From Nitrospirales bacterium (GTDB lineage Bacteria; Nitrospirota; Nitrospiria; Nitrospirales; UBA8639): a stretch of DNA of 32,984 nt. The translations under genes and the position numbers were made by a program. Below, one piece after another: positions 9,680 to 17,005 of the stretch. The notes beneath the pieces were generated by a model. The model made no database searches. It was not told the origin of the DNA and saw only the letters and a program-made list of their open reading frames with translations. Positions within the stretch are counted from its first letter, which is position 1. Each line of letters begins with the position of its first letter. The stretch spans positions 1 to 32,984 of the forward strand of contig BQIU01000048.1 of the NCBI GenBank assembly GCA_021603905.1, read 5' to 3'.

Positions 9680-11124
9680 CCTTGAATTCGTCCAAGCATC
9701 GAAAACTTGCGCGGCCATGAACTAAATTCTTGTTGCGCCAGTCCAGACACTTCTTGAATCCATGCCCCTCGCCAATCTTCAATGAACTCAACATGAAAGG
9801 GCCCATCTTTCAACCGTTCTTCGAAAGTGGTTAATGTTTGAGACCCGCCGACCAAATCGCCTGGAGCCATTCCTGTCAGTTCGACCTTCCATGCATTGGC
9901 TCCACGAGTAATCTTCGCCTCCTTTAACGTTAGCTCCGACGGAAGTGCATTTCCCAAATACCCCAACAACCAACCAGGAAGGGGGTAAGGCCGATCTTCG
10001 ATAATGTGCTGCGTCTTTGCCTTCTGAGCCATCAGTTCCTGCACACGCTGAGTCCAGATTTCTTTTTCCCTGATCAAATCAGTTGACTCTGAAGCCAGCG
10101 CGAGCGCCTGGCCTTGCTCTCGCACCAATCGTCCCTGAAAGAAACTCGTGAGACCGACACCCAACAGCAAAAACCCCAAAACAGCGGCAGCCGTCAACTT
10201 CATACACATCTGTCGTATGGGAGCGAGACGCATCTCATACGAAGTAAAATTACTCAAGCTTTGAACCGGTAGCGATAGGCTGACCCAAATCCAATACGAT
10301 GGATCCGGATTCATTGGACTTTGCATAATGGTCATGCCAGTAAACGGCTGCACGCTCGAAGCTGACACATTCGATGACATGCCGACCATCCACACTTGCG
10401 AAACATTAATCCCGAATTGCTGTGCACAAAAAAGGATGGATCTGGTGATCTCACGTCCAATACGTTCTGAAGGATCCACCCCATCACGCGTCGGACTTAA
10501 AAATCGTTCAAACAAGGGAGTGCCATCGCCTTTGGCGACCAGCAACACGATCTTATCCGACATGAGGGTCACAAGCAGCACTACATCGCCATTCTCAAGA
10601 GGCAACGAACGAACCTGTTCGACAAATATTGAAGAGAGCGGCGTCAGCTGCATGGGTGTCAGATCCAAGTTTCGGCAGATCGCAATGACCTCATCAACAA
10701 AATCCTTGGGCCAAATATCGACCAAAACACCGATCTTTCCCCTGGCTTCTTGCGTCGTCCGAAACCTCCAAGACGTCGTGCCTTTCCACGGCTTTAACTC
10801 TTCCACCACACCCTTCAAATAGAGACGAAGATCGGCCGGCTTCATGGAAGGAACCTGAAGGTATTGATGAACAAACCGGTCATCTTCAATGAGAAAACTA
10901 ACTTTCTGGCCTTGATACTGCGTTTCTCTGATCGCCTCTTGTAACGCCGCGTGTAACTGCTCAGTCGTATCAATAACTTCTGGAAATTCATAATTGGCCA
11001 CCACCTGATCCTTCACTACCGATAGTGCCCGTAAACGACCGTGTATCAGACTAATGCCAAGAATAGTCTTTTTCAGAGGTTTAATGAGGTTTCGCATATG
11101 AATGGGAAACGTAAACATTTGCAT
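9676..11124 (-). CDS. mshI: MshI-like PilM-PilN fusion
   Basis: 482 residues. The N-terminal part (about 1-290) resembles the actin-like PilM/GspL cytoplasmic domain: KTILGISLIHGRLRALSVV opens it and KVSFLIEDDRFVHQYLQVP follows. One membrane helix (LTAAAVLGFLLLGVGLTSFF, near residue 335) precedes a coiled coil and a PilN-like periplasmic domain with the typical LPSELTLKEAKI. PilM and PilN are separate in most type IV pili; a GspL/MshI-like protein combines both. The frame stays open upstream to 11304, but that extension reads repeat-derived codons (TRYERRTTRY). I therefore start at the ATG at 11124, with GCAGG 4 nt upstream; 11118 and 11097 are alternatives. It is the first gene of the I-J-K-L-M coupled block. 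Confidence 0.87.
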   Translation of the reverse strand: MQMFTFPIHMRNLIKPLKKTILGISLIHGRLRALSVVKDQVVANYEFPEVIDTTEQLHAALQEAIRETQYQGQKVSFLIEDDRFVHQYLQVPSMKPADLRLYLKGVVEELKPWKGTTSWRFRTTQEARGKIGVLVDIWPKDFVDEVIAICRNLDLTPMQLTPLSSIFVEQVRSLPLENGDVVLLVTLMSDKIVLLVAKGDGTPLFERFLSPTRDGVDPSERIGREITRSILFCAQQFGINVSQVWMVGMSSNVSASSVQPFTGMTIMQSPMNPDPSYWIWVSLSLPVQSLSNFTSYEMRLAPIRQMCMKLTAAAVLGFLLLGVGLTSFFQGRLVREQGQALALASESTDLIREKEIWTQRVQELMAQKAKTQHIIEDRPYPLPGWLLGYLGNALPSELTLKEAKITRGANAWKVELTGMAPGDLVGGSQTLTTFEERLKDGPFHVEFIEDWRGAWIQEVSGLAQQEFSSWPRKFSMLGRIQG

Positions 11125-11252
11125 GTAACCTGCCGGTTTCTCAACGATTGCACAAAGTTCGATATAGACACTTATGGAGAATTTCGGCGTTTTAGGTACG
11201 ATTCTTGATAGTAGAGGGGGAATTTTGTTTTGAGGTGATGGAGCAGAAGGAC

Positions 11253-11411
11253 AAAGAACGTATCTCGTTGTTCGTCGCTCGTATCTCGTTAAAGAGAAAC
11301 TCAAACACGCCTCTCACGCTTCACGAACGACGCTTCACGTTTTTTTCTCACGCTTCACGCTCGACGCTTCACGTTCCTTCTTCCACGCTTCACGAGCGAC
11401 GTTTTTCCCTC
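11253..11411. repeat. Palindromic heptamer block upstream of the MshI-like gene
   Basis: Left arm of CGTNNNN units (about 11259-11290: CGTATCT, CGTTGTT, CGTCGCT, CGTATCT), then an A-rich centre (AAAGAGAAACTC), then a long right arm of ACGCTTC, ACGAACG and ACGCTCG units interrupted by T-rich segments at about 11341, 11381 and 11404. The right end abuts the stop codon of the pseudopilin remnant at 11412. Confidence 0.88.
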
Positions 11412-11650
11412 TCATCGATGAACCAAATGGATCTTCATCCGTTTATCGGCAGAAACATACTTGACCTTCCCGCGGACTTGTCGTTCCACAGCTGTCGTCC
11501 CGAGGCCTGGATCAAGCATTGCATCGACCTTCTCAAAATTTCTGTTCTCAATATCGATAAAACGCAAAAACACGACCTTGGCATTCGTTGGGATATCACT
11601 TTTACCATCATTATCAAAGTTCCAACCTCTAAAGATACGGTCGCTTCTTG
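11412..11650 (-). pseudogene. 3' remnant of a fourth tandem small pseudopilin
   Basis: The encoded 70 or so residues align with the last third of the neighbouring pseudopilins: GWNFDNDGKSDIPTNAKVVF, then FEKVDAMLDPGLGTTAVERQ, then VRGKVKYVSADKRMKIHLVHR. The N-terminal membrane helix, the prepilin cleavage site and the middle part are absent. The upstream end is joined directly to the stop codon of the next pseudopilin (TGA at 11651-11653), and the seam contains repeat-like bases (AAGCGACCGTATC). A GTG at 11654 could open the frame but would yield a protein without a secretion signal. I read it as a deletion product of unequal recombination between tandem copies. Confidence 0.85.
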
Positions 11651-12349
11651 TCACTTGTGTAGTAGGTAGACTCTCATCCGATTGGTGGCCGCATCATATT
11701 TTACTTGACCACGAACCTGGCGCTCTGCCTCCGTCGATCCAATGCCAGGATCAAGAATACTGTCGACTCTTTCATAGTCTTGCAGGGCTACGCTCCTAAA
11801 ACGCAGAAACACCACATGCGCATTGGTCGGAATGTCACTATTTCCGTCGTTATCGAAATCATATCCTCGATTTGTTGCAGTCGTAGTCGTGCCAAAAGCT
11901 GGAACATCGCGTACAGGCATGAACACACGGGTCCCCAAGCCGGGGGGAACATCTGACGAGAAATTGGGCAAGTACGGCCCCCTGAATTTCACCCACCTAT
12001 TAGTCCCCGTATTCAACGGATCAGATTTATCCAAAGTCAGTCGAGCCGGCAACGACAAGGGATTCGCACTATCACCCGTTGTTTCGACAGAGGGCACACC
12101 ATCGACATCCAGCGGAAGGATTGACCTAATGTCGGCACAGTAATCCACGATGGCGGTCTTATGCGTCCTGACTGCCGCCACAAGAGCCCGGACCTTCGAC
12201 TCCGCCATCACGTCAAAGACTTTGGGCAGCAACAGGGCCACCAAGATCGCGATGACCGCTAACACGCCGATCATTTCGATCAACGTAAAGCCGGCATCAG
12301 CTTGCCACTTGCCTATCATCTGGACTCTATCTTTCATCTTCAAGTACAT
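11651..12349 (-). CDS. Small pseudopilin, tandem copy A
   Basis: 232 residues. Type IV prepilin signature ADAG|FTLIEMIGVLAVIAILV with the peptidase site after Gly and the conserved Glu at position 5, followed by the long hydrophobic N-terminal helix. The globular domain has PLDVDGVPS, DPLNTGTNRWVKFRGPYL, and near the end DFDNDGNSD, which fits the DxDxDGxxD calcium-loop pattern seen in dockerin and EF-hand sites and is functionally reminiscent of the Ca2+ site of major pseudopilin GspG. It ends ERQVRGQVKYDAATNRMRVYL. Start: ATG at 12349, or internal ATGs giving a shorter leader (MIGKWQADAG). The 5' side touches a heptamer array. It is 70-80% similar by eye to the next two copies. Confidence 0.93.
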   Translation of the reverse strand: MYLKMKDRVQMIGKWQADAGFTLIEMIGVLAVIAILVALLLPKVFDVMAESKVRALVAAVRTHKTAIVDYCADIRSILPLDVDGVPSVETTGDSANPLSLPARLTLDKSDPLNTGTNRWVKFRGPYLPNFSSDVPPGLGTRVFMPVRDVPAFGTTTTATNRGYDFDNDGNSDIPTNAHVVFLRFRSVALQDYERVDSILDPGIGSTEAERQVRGQVKYDAATNRMRVYLLHK

Positions 12350-12442
12350 CGTATCTCGTGAAACGTGAAGCGTTGCTCGTCGTTCGCATAAGAAAGATCA
12401 GAACACTATTCTTGAACGAGATACGCTTCACGTTCTTTCTTG
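12350..12442. repeat. Palindromic heptamer block between pseudopilins A and B
   Basis: Left arm CGTATCT, CGTGAAA, CGTGAAG, CGTTGCT, CGTCGTT (about 12350-12385), then an AAGAAAG centre, then a right arm ACGAGAT, ACGCTTC, ACGTTC ending in TTTCTTG next to the stop codon of pseudopilin B. The segment 12371-12407 matches 13156-13192 with a single mismatch over 37 nt. Confidence 0.88.
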
Positions 12443-13129
12443 TCACTGGTGCGTAAGGTAGATCCTCATCCGGTTGGTGGCCGTGTCATATTTCACTTGT
12501 CCCCGAAGTTGGCGTTCTACATCAGTCGATCCAATTCCTGCATCCAGAATGTTATCGACTCGTTCAAAATCTTTTTGGCCAACGCTTCTGAAACGCAGGA
12601 AAACCACATACGCGTCCGTCGGAATATCACTGTTTCCGTCGTCATTAAAGTCATAACCGCGATTCGTTGCAGTCGTGGCCGTGCCATAGGCGACGGGATC
12701 GCGGGCCGGCATGAACACATCCGCCCCAATCCCTGGAGGCACTTCTGTCGAAAAGTTGGCCAAGTACGGGCCTCTGAATTTCACCCAACTATTGGTTCCC
12801 GTGTTTAAGGGATCAGCCTTTTCCAATGTCAAGCGGGCTCCAAGTGACTCCACGTCGGCACTATCACCACTATTCTGGGTTGTCGGAGTACCTCCCGCAT
12901 CCAGCGGAAGAATCGAGCCAACATCGGCATAATAATCCACGATGGCGGTCTTATACGTCTTGACGGCCGACACCAGAGTTCTGGTTTTTGAATCGGCAAT
13001 AATCTCAAACACTTTGGGGAGCAACAACGCCACCAAAATGGCGATGACGGCCAAGACCCCGATCATTTCGATCAACGTGAAGCCGACATCAGTATGCCGA
13101 TGGGCCATCTGTTTGATTGTATCTTTCAC
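12443..13129 (-). CDS. Small pseudopilin, tandem copy B
   Basis: 228 residues from a GTG at 13129, or 221 from the ATG at 13108 (MAHRHTDVGFTLIE). Prepilin site DVG|FTLIEMIGVLAVIAILV with Glu5. The same globular family as copies A and C: PLDAGGTPT, DPLNTGTNSWVKFRGPYL, the acidic loop DFNDDGNSD and the ending ERQLRGQVKYDTATNRMRIYL. The leader differs from A and C (no MIGKWQ), so the 5' end has diverged or been replaced. Presumably processed by a prepilin peptidase encoded elsewhere and assembled by MshE/MshG. Repeat arrays lie on both sides. Confidence 0.93.
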   Translation of the reverse strand: MKDTIKQMAHRHTDVGFTLIEMIGVLAVIAILVALLLPKVFEIIADSKTRTLVSAVKTYKTAIVDYYADVGSILPLDAGGTPTTQNSGDSADVESLGARLTLEKADPLNTGTNSWVKFRGPYLANFSTEVPPGIGADVFMPARDPVAYGTATTATNRGYDFNDDGNSDIPTDAYVVFLRFRSVGQKDFERVDNILDAGIGSTDVERQLRGQVKYDTATNRMRIYLTHQ

Positions 13130-13138
13130 CTTTAGCTA

Positions 13139-13192
13139 ATCCGTTGTTCGTCGCTCGTTGCTCGTCGTTCGCATAAGAAAGATCAGAGCACT
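13139..13192. repeat. Half heptamer block between pseudopilins B and C
   Basis: Only the CGTNNNN arm is present (CGTTGTT, CGTCGCT, CGTTGCT, CGTCGTT) followed by CGCATAAGAAAGATCAGA. The ACG arm seen in the sister block at 12350-12442 is missing, and the block runs almost directly into the stop codon of pseudopilin C. Confidence 0.85.
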
Positions 13193-13195
13193 GGG

Positions 13196-13894
13196 TCATT
13201 GGTGTGTGAGGTAGATCATCATCTCATTCGTACCTGTGTCATACTTGACTCGACCACGAAGCTGCCGTTCTGTTGCAGTCGCCCCCATCCCCGGGTCAAG
13301 AATGACATCAACGTTTTCAAAGTCTTGATTGCTAATGCCCGTGAAATAGACGTACACCACGCTCGCGGTGGTTGGGATGTCACTATTGCCATCGTTGTTA
13401 AAATCCCAGCCTCTATTAGAAGCTGTTGTGGCTGTCCCATAGGCGACAGGCCCTCTCGCCGGCATATACATTTTGGTGCCCAACCCCGGCGGGCTATCTG
13501 ACGAAATTTTTGACAAGTACGGACCCTTAAATTTCGACCAACTATTAGCTCCAGTGTTTAAGGGATCAGATTGATCCAACGTTAGCCGGGCCGGAAGCGA
13601 CCGGACGACGAAACTATCTCCGCTTAACTCGGTTGCAGGACTGCCTGCAACATTCAACGGGCGAATCGATCCAATATCGGCATAATAATCGATGATCGCG
13701 GTTTCGTAGGTTCTCATCGCACCGACGAGCGAATTTGCTTTGGACTCCGCCATGATCTCAAACACTTTGGGCAGCAAGAGCGCAACCAAAATGGCAATCA
13801 CCGCCAACACTCCGATCATTTCGATCAACGTGAAGCCGGCATCAGCTTGCCACTTGCCTATCATCTGGACCTTATCTTTCATCTTTACGTACAT
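13196..13894 (-). CDS. Small pseudopilin, tandem copy C
   Basis: 232 residues from the ATG at 13894 (MYVKMKDKVQMIGKWQ). The open frame continues upstream to 14032, but that part is repeat-derived (HEIRATLV-type sequence), so I excluded it. An internal ATG before IGKWQADAG has AAGG 5 nt upstream and would give a compact 10-residue leader. Prepilin site ADAG|FTLIEMIGVLAVIAILV; globular part with SDPLNTGANSWSKFKGPYL, acidic loop DFNNDGNSD and ending ERQLRGRVKYDTGTNEMMIYL. The leader and upstream bases are almost identical to copy A, showing recent duplication between A and C. Confidence 0.93.
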   Translation of the reverse strand: MYVKMKDKVQMIGKWQADAGFTLIEMIGVLAVIAILVALLLPKVFEIMAESKANSLVGAMRTYETAIIDYYADIGSIRPLNVAGSPATELSGDSFVVRSLPARLTLDQSDPLNTGANSWSKFKGPYLSKISSDSPPGLGTKMYMPARGPVAYGTATTASNRGWDFNNDGNSDIPTTASVVYVYFTGISNQDFENVDVILDPGMGATATERQLRGRVKYDTGTNEMMIYLTHQ

Positions 13895-13904
13895 CGTATC
13901 TTGT

Positions 13905-14090
13905 GGAGGAAACAAACGTATCTCGTGAAACGTGAAGCGTATCTCGCAGAGGGAAACTAACGTCGCTCGTATCTCGTGAAGCGTATTTCGTATCTCGTAA
14001 AAGGACGCTCGGGGCCTTTTCCCGCGCTTCACGCTTCACGCACGACGCTTCACGATCTTTCTCCCACGGTTCACCAATAACGCTTCACGC
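13905..14090. repeat. Heptamer block, left partner of an inverted pair
   Basis: Begins GGAGGAAACAAACGTATCTC, continues with CGTGAAA, CGTGAAG, CGTATCT, then GAGGGAAACTAACGTCGCTC and further CGT units, a GC-rich centre near 14005-14022, then ACGCTTC and ACGCACG units. The part 13914-14054 is the near-exact reverse complement of 15813-15960. The right end touches the stop codon of the large pseudopilin gene: the TGA is followed directly by GCGTGAAGCG on the minus strand. Confidence 0.92.
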
Positions 14091-15773
14091 TCAAAGGGTA
14101 GGTGCCAGCGTGAGCCCATCAACATCTTCGGATGAGGAGTCTAGATTCGCGTCCGTGCCCTCAAGGAACAGTGTGGCCGTAGCATCTGTGGTGCCGCTTC
14201 CGGTAGTCGTCACGTCTAAAATAAAAATGTCATTCTCCTTAGTGGCGATGGGCGATCCGTTACCTACAGCGCTATCATCCCGATCCAACGTGACAAGGAT
14301 TTGGCCAGACTGCAAGGTCGTTCCCCCAATCGTCATATCGCTCTCTACAAGATCGATTCCGGCAACGCCTGCTGATCCACCGCTCGTGCCACCCATGCTG
14401 ATATTACTCCCGTCGATCAAAGTCGTAGTGGTTCCGGAGGTACTGAATAGACCCACATCATCAGCCGTAAAATGATAGATCTTGTTTTTATACGCGCTCC
14501 AGGAACGGCTATACAAGAACGTCCCGGCCTGCAAGGTCTGCCCTCCGACGACGGTATCTTGTTCGACGAGGGAAAGACCTTTTATTTCAACGAATATTCC
14601 CGCCGGATTGTTCAGAAGAAAGATGAAGGTCCCTGAGCTATAATTACCAGGCGTGTCCGGTCGAAAGACAAAGACATCATCCTCTGTCACGGTTATCGTG
14701 TTCGTGCTGGTCAACACGGTAAAGTACGCGAGTGAGAGCAGCACATCACCCGCCAATAGATCAATACTGGGCGATGTCGCGCCACCCACGGTCATGTTTC
14801 GACTCACATAATGGATCGCGGTGACATCCGTGAAGAAGGTAAAGTTATTGAGATCGCTGATCGACGAAAAGGTTCCACTCGTTGTGCCTGGCTCAAACGC
14901 TAAGCTTGGCTGTTTGAGTTGAACGAGCTGCGCACTACTCCACGAATTCAAGCACGAAGCGCCGCTTCCACTCACATTGCTCGTCGTGGAGAACCACAAC
15001 GACCAACACGATGGGCCTTTGGATGGGTCTTTTCTCCACCGAGATCCCGCTGGAAGCCCACAGTTGAACTGGTAGCCAGTGTCGCTCCCTTGCGAAAACT
15101 GCACTTCTGACACGCTGTAAGTTCCGGCTTCGTCGAGGCCCACCATCGTGCCGGGAAGGTGATAGCGGGTATGTGTCGTAAGATTCCCACAACCGGGATT
15201 AGTGGCGACCCCATCGATTCGGTAGCTACCCCCGGCCACATCCGCGCTCAAGGCGAGCAGACGAAACCAATTCGCGACGCTTCCTCGGTGAATCTTTAAG
15301 TTTGGGGTACTCGTCTCATCGGTATTCCACCAGGTGTCGAACTCGGCAGCATTGGTAATGGTTGGCGCGGCATCCGCTTTGAGATGAGAGATGAGTAGAA
15401 AACGGACGTCGTCAAGATCTGTCGGTGCCAGGCCGGCGGCATTGGTAAATCCACTCGTGTTGGGATGAACCACGTAATACCGGGGGAAGCCTGCATCGTT
15501 TTGGGTAATTTGCACCGTGTTCTTCGCAAGATATTGCGGGCTCAGCGAGACCAAGTCTGCAGGCCATGTCCGGTTTTCACGAAGTGATAATTCAATGGCC
15601 TGAGCGATAGAGGCCAGATTCTCCACTTCTGCATCTTGCGCCCCCGCGTCAATCCGGTGAATCACAGTGGGCAACAACAAGGAAGACAGAATCACGATGA
15701 TCGCCATGACCCCGATGACTTCCAGAAGGGAGAAACCTCTTTTGTTATTGACTGTTGCTATGGCATCTGGCAT
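14091..15773 (-). CDS. Large pseudopilin with beta-rich C-terminal extension
   Basis: 560 residues, more than twice a normal pseudopilin. Prepilin site NKRG|FSLLEVIGVMAIIVILSSL with Glu5. Residues about 45-260 form the 'long pilin' module shared with the genes at 17006 and 19463 (SLRENRTWPADL, GFPRYYVVHPNTSGFTNAAG, FDTWWNTDETSTPNLKIHRG, TRYHLPGTMVGLDE). The C-terminal 280 residues hold imperfect repeats of a Ser/Thr/Gly-rich beta unit that includes DVFVFRPDTPGNYSSGTF, LSLVEQDTVVGGQTLQAGTF and later DIFILDVTTTG with EDVDGLTL. There are several Cys in the middle part. Likely a minor or tip pseudopilin exposing an adhesive domain; this role is inferred. The gene is enclosed by a near-perfect inverted repeat pair. 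Confidence 0.88.
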   Translation of the reverse strand: MPDAIATVNNKRGFSLLEVIGVMAIIVILSSLLLPTVIHRIDAGAQDAEVENLASIAQAIELSLRENRTWPADLVSLSPQYLAKNTVQITQNDAGFPRYYVVHPNTSGFTNAAGLAPTDLDDVRFLLISHLKADAAPTITNAAEFDTWWNTDETSTPNLKIHRGSVANWFRLLALSADVAGGSYRIDGVATNPGCGNLTTHTRYHLPGTMVGLDEAGTYSVSEVQFSQGSDTGYQFNCGLPAGSRWRKDPSKGPSCWSLWFSTTSNVSGSGASCLNSWSSAQLVQLKQPSLAFEPGTTSGTFSSISDLNNFTFFTDVTAIHYVSRNMTVGGATSPSIDLLAGDVLLSLAYFTVLTSTNTITVTEDDVFVFRPDTPGNYSSGTFIFLLNNPAGIFVEIKGLSLVEQDTVVGGQTLQAGTFLYSRSWSAYKNKIYHFTADDVGLFSTSGTTTTLIDGSNISMGGTSGGSAGVAGIDLVESDMTIGGTTLQSGQILVTLDRDDSAVGNGSPIATKENDIFILDVTTTGSGTTDATATLFLEGTDANLDSSSEDVDGLTLAPTL

Positions 15774-15810
15774 GTGATGAGGTTCCTGATACTCAGTTTC
15801 CTACCTTTGA

Positions 15811-15990
15811 TCCGTGAAGCGTCGTGCGTGAAGCGTGAAGCGCGGGAAAAGGCTCCGAGCGTCCTTTTACGAGATACGAGATACGAAATACGCTTCACGA
15901 GATACGAGCGACGTTAGTTTCCCTCTGCGAGATACGCTTCACGAAATACGAGATACGTTTCCCCCCAGACGAGCGACGCTTCACGTTCTA
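15811..15990. repeat. Heptamer block, right partner of an inverted pair
   Basis: CGTGAAG-type units at the left, a GGGAAAAGG centre, then runs of ACGAGAT, ACGAAAT, ACGCTTC and a second segment ending ACGAGCGACGCTTCACG. 15813-15960 aligns with the reverse complement of 13914-14054 with about five mismatches and a single 7-nt (one unit) length difference. Confidence 0.92.
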
Positions 15991-16087
15991 AAAGATAGAG
16001 TTCTGTTGGTATTTCGGTGTTTTAGAAGTTGTTCTTGATGAAATAGAGTGATCGGGGGAGGAAATCATAAGCTTAGGTATTTCTTCG

Positions 16088-16113
16088 AGGAAATAATCGT
16101 ATCTCGTAAAAAG
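16088..16113. repeat. Minimal heptamer remnant
   Basis: A lone CGTATCT-CGTAAAAAG segment, the same start and centre as in the large blocks, with no second arm. The surrounding 15991-16200 shows no gene. Confidence 0.5.
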
Positions 16114-16210
16114 AATCCCCGCGTCAGCACCAGACCCAATTCAGACAACGGAAAAACTGGCATAAGACAGCCAACGAAAGAAGTGGGGGTGCACGGGATC
16201 CTCATTGGCA

Positions 16211-16226
16211 ACTGTTCATGAACAGT
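16211..16226. promoter_or_regulatory. Perfect 16-bp palindrome before higB, candidate operator
   Basis: ACTGTTCATGAACAGT is a perfect inverted repeat. It lies 14 nt before the higB ATG and just before a TATAAA box at 16233-16238. HigA antitoxins repress their own promoter through such palindromes, so this is a candidate HigA operator. No well-spaced -35 box is visible, and the TATAAA is unusually close to the start codon, so the exact promoter is uncertain. Confidence 0.6.
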
Positions 16227-16240
16227 GCACACTATAAAGA

Positions 16241-16517
16241 ATGCTTATCAGTATTAAGCATCTGGGCTTAAAACGGTGGTTTTATAATGAAGACTCATCG
16301 GGCTTAACTCCGCATCTGGTCCCGATCATCGACGATATCCTGGCGCGGTTGAACGTGGCCGAAGATGTGACAGCCATGAACCTTCCAAGATGGAATCTGC
16401 ATCCTAAAAGGGGAGTTAAAAGGGTTTTGGAGTGTGAAAGTTACTGGAAACTGGATAATTATTTTTCGCTTTGAAGGCGGGAATGTTTTGGATGTGAATT
16501 TGGTAGATTATCACTAA
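16241..16517 (+). pseudogene. higB: HigB-family toxin gene, frameshifted
   Basis: The first frame reads HLGLKRWFYNEDSSGLTPHL, then DVTAMNLPRWNLHP, typical of HigB (RelE fold, ribosome-dependent mRNA endonuclease). At about 16402 the reading changes frame: the expected next residues (KGELKGFWSVKVTGNW, then FRFEGGNVLDVNLVDYH) continue in another frame to a TAA at 16515-16517. Two bases appear to be missing from the Leu codon that normally follows LHP. Without a frameshift the product is a 77-residue truncated protein ending in unrelated sequence that lacks the C-terminal strand and the conserved DYH end. Directly upstream of higA, the usual higBA order. It is on the opposite strand to all surrounding pilin genes, so it is an insertion into the locus. 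Confidence 0.85.
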
Positions 16518-16525
16518 AAAGGAGA

Positions 16526-16894
16526 ATGTTATGGGACTGCATAATCCACCCCCCGGGCCGCTCGATTAGGAGAGACTGCCTTGAATATCTCGGATTGACG
16601 GTCACAGATGGGGCCAAAATATTGGGGATTACTCGTCACATGTTGTCGAGGATCCTAAATGGTCAGGCCGGGGTTTCACCGGAAATGGCTGTGAGGCTGG
16701 AAAAAGCTTTTGGCGGAACAGCCCAAAGCTGGTTAGCGCTTCAGCAGCAGTATGACCTTGCACCGGTAGAACGTGGAAAAATCAAAGTTCGCCCGGCTCG
16801 TTTGGCCTTGGCTGAAGCGAGGGATAAGGGAAGGCTCTTCGTCGTTAGTAGAAGAAACAAACGTATCTCTTCGTTCGTTGCTCGTATCTCGTAA
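16526..16894 (+). pseudogene. higA: HigA-family antitoxin, damaged at both ends
   Basis: The core is a clear HigA/XRE helix-turn-helix protein: RRDCLEYLGLTVTDGAKILG, ITRHMLSRILNGQAGVSPEM, AVRLEKAFGGTAQSWLALQ. The expected start is the ATG at 16530 (GGAGA upstream; MGLHNPP), but that frame stops at a TAG after 12 codons. Two bases seem to be lost from the C-run in the HNPPHPG segment. An ATG at 16526 in the other frame (MLWDCIIHPPGR) could rescue translation of the whole DNA-binding domain. At the 3' end the frame continues into a heptamer array, so the last 15 or so residues (RRNKRISSFVARIS) are repeat-derived and not native. It may still be a repressor without its toxin. Confidence 0.75.
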
Positions 16895-17005
16895 AAGAAA
16901 AACAAAGAGGCTCTTTCCACGCCCCTCGCTTCACCCTTCACGCACGACGCTTCACGTCTTTTCCTTCGCTACACGCTTCACGAGTAACGAGCGACGTTTG
17001 TTTCC
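16855..17005. repeat. Palindromic heptamer block between higA and the largest pseudopilin
   Basis: Opens with GAAACAAACGTATCTC, has CGTTCGT, TGCTCGT and CGTATCT units, a centre AAAAGAAAAACAAAGAGG, then ACGCTTC-type units, ending ACGAGCGACGTTTGTTTCCT. The end GAGGAAACAAACG (read on the minus strand) overlaps the TGA stop of the pseudopilin at 17006-17008, and the other end overlaps the higA coding end. Confidence 0.9.

Noticed and set aside
11253-11411. Arrays look at first like CRISPR repeats.
   Set aside because: Units are 7 nt and degenerate, with no unique spacers of constant length and no cas genes.
11205-11669. Plus-strand open frame of 154 codons.
   Set aside because: It covers the array and the reverse strand of the pseudopilin remnant only.
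16211-16226. Perfect palindrome as a phage attachment site.
   Set aside because: No integrase and no second copy of the palindrome in the window; its place before higB fits an operator better.
16741-16941. Open frame of 66 codons on the minus strand over the 3' end of higA.
   Set aside because: Half repeat-derived, half the reverse of the higA coding region.
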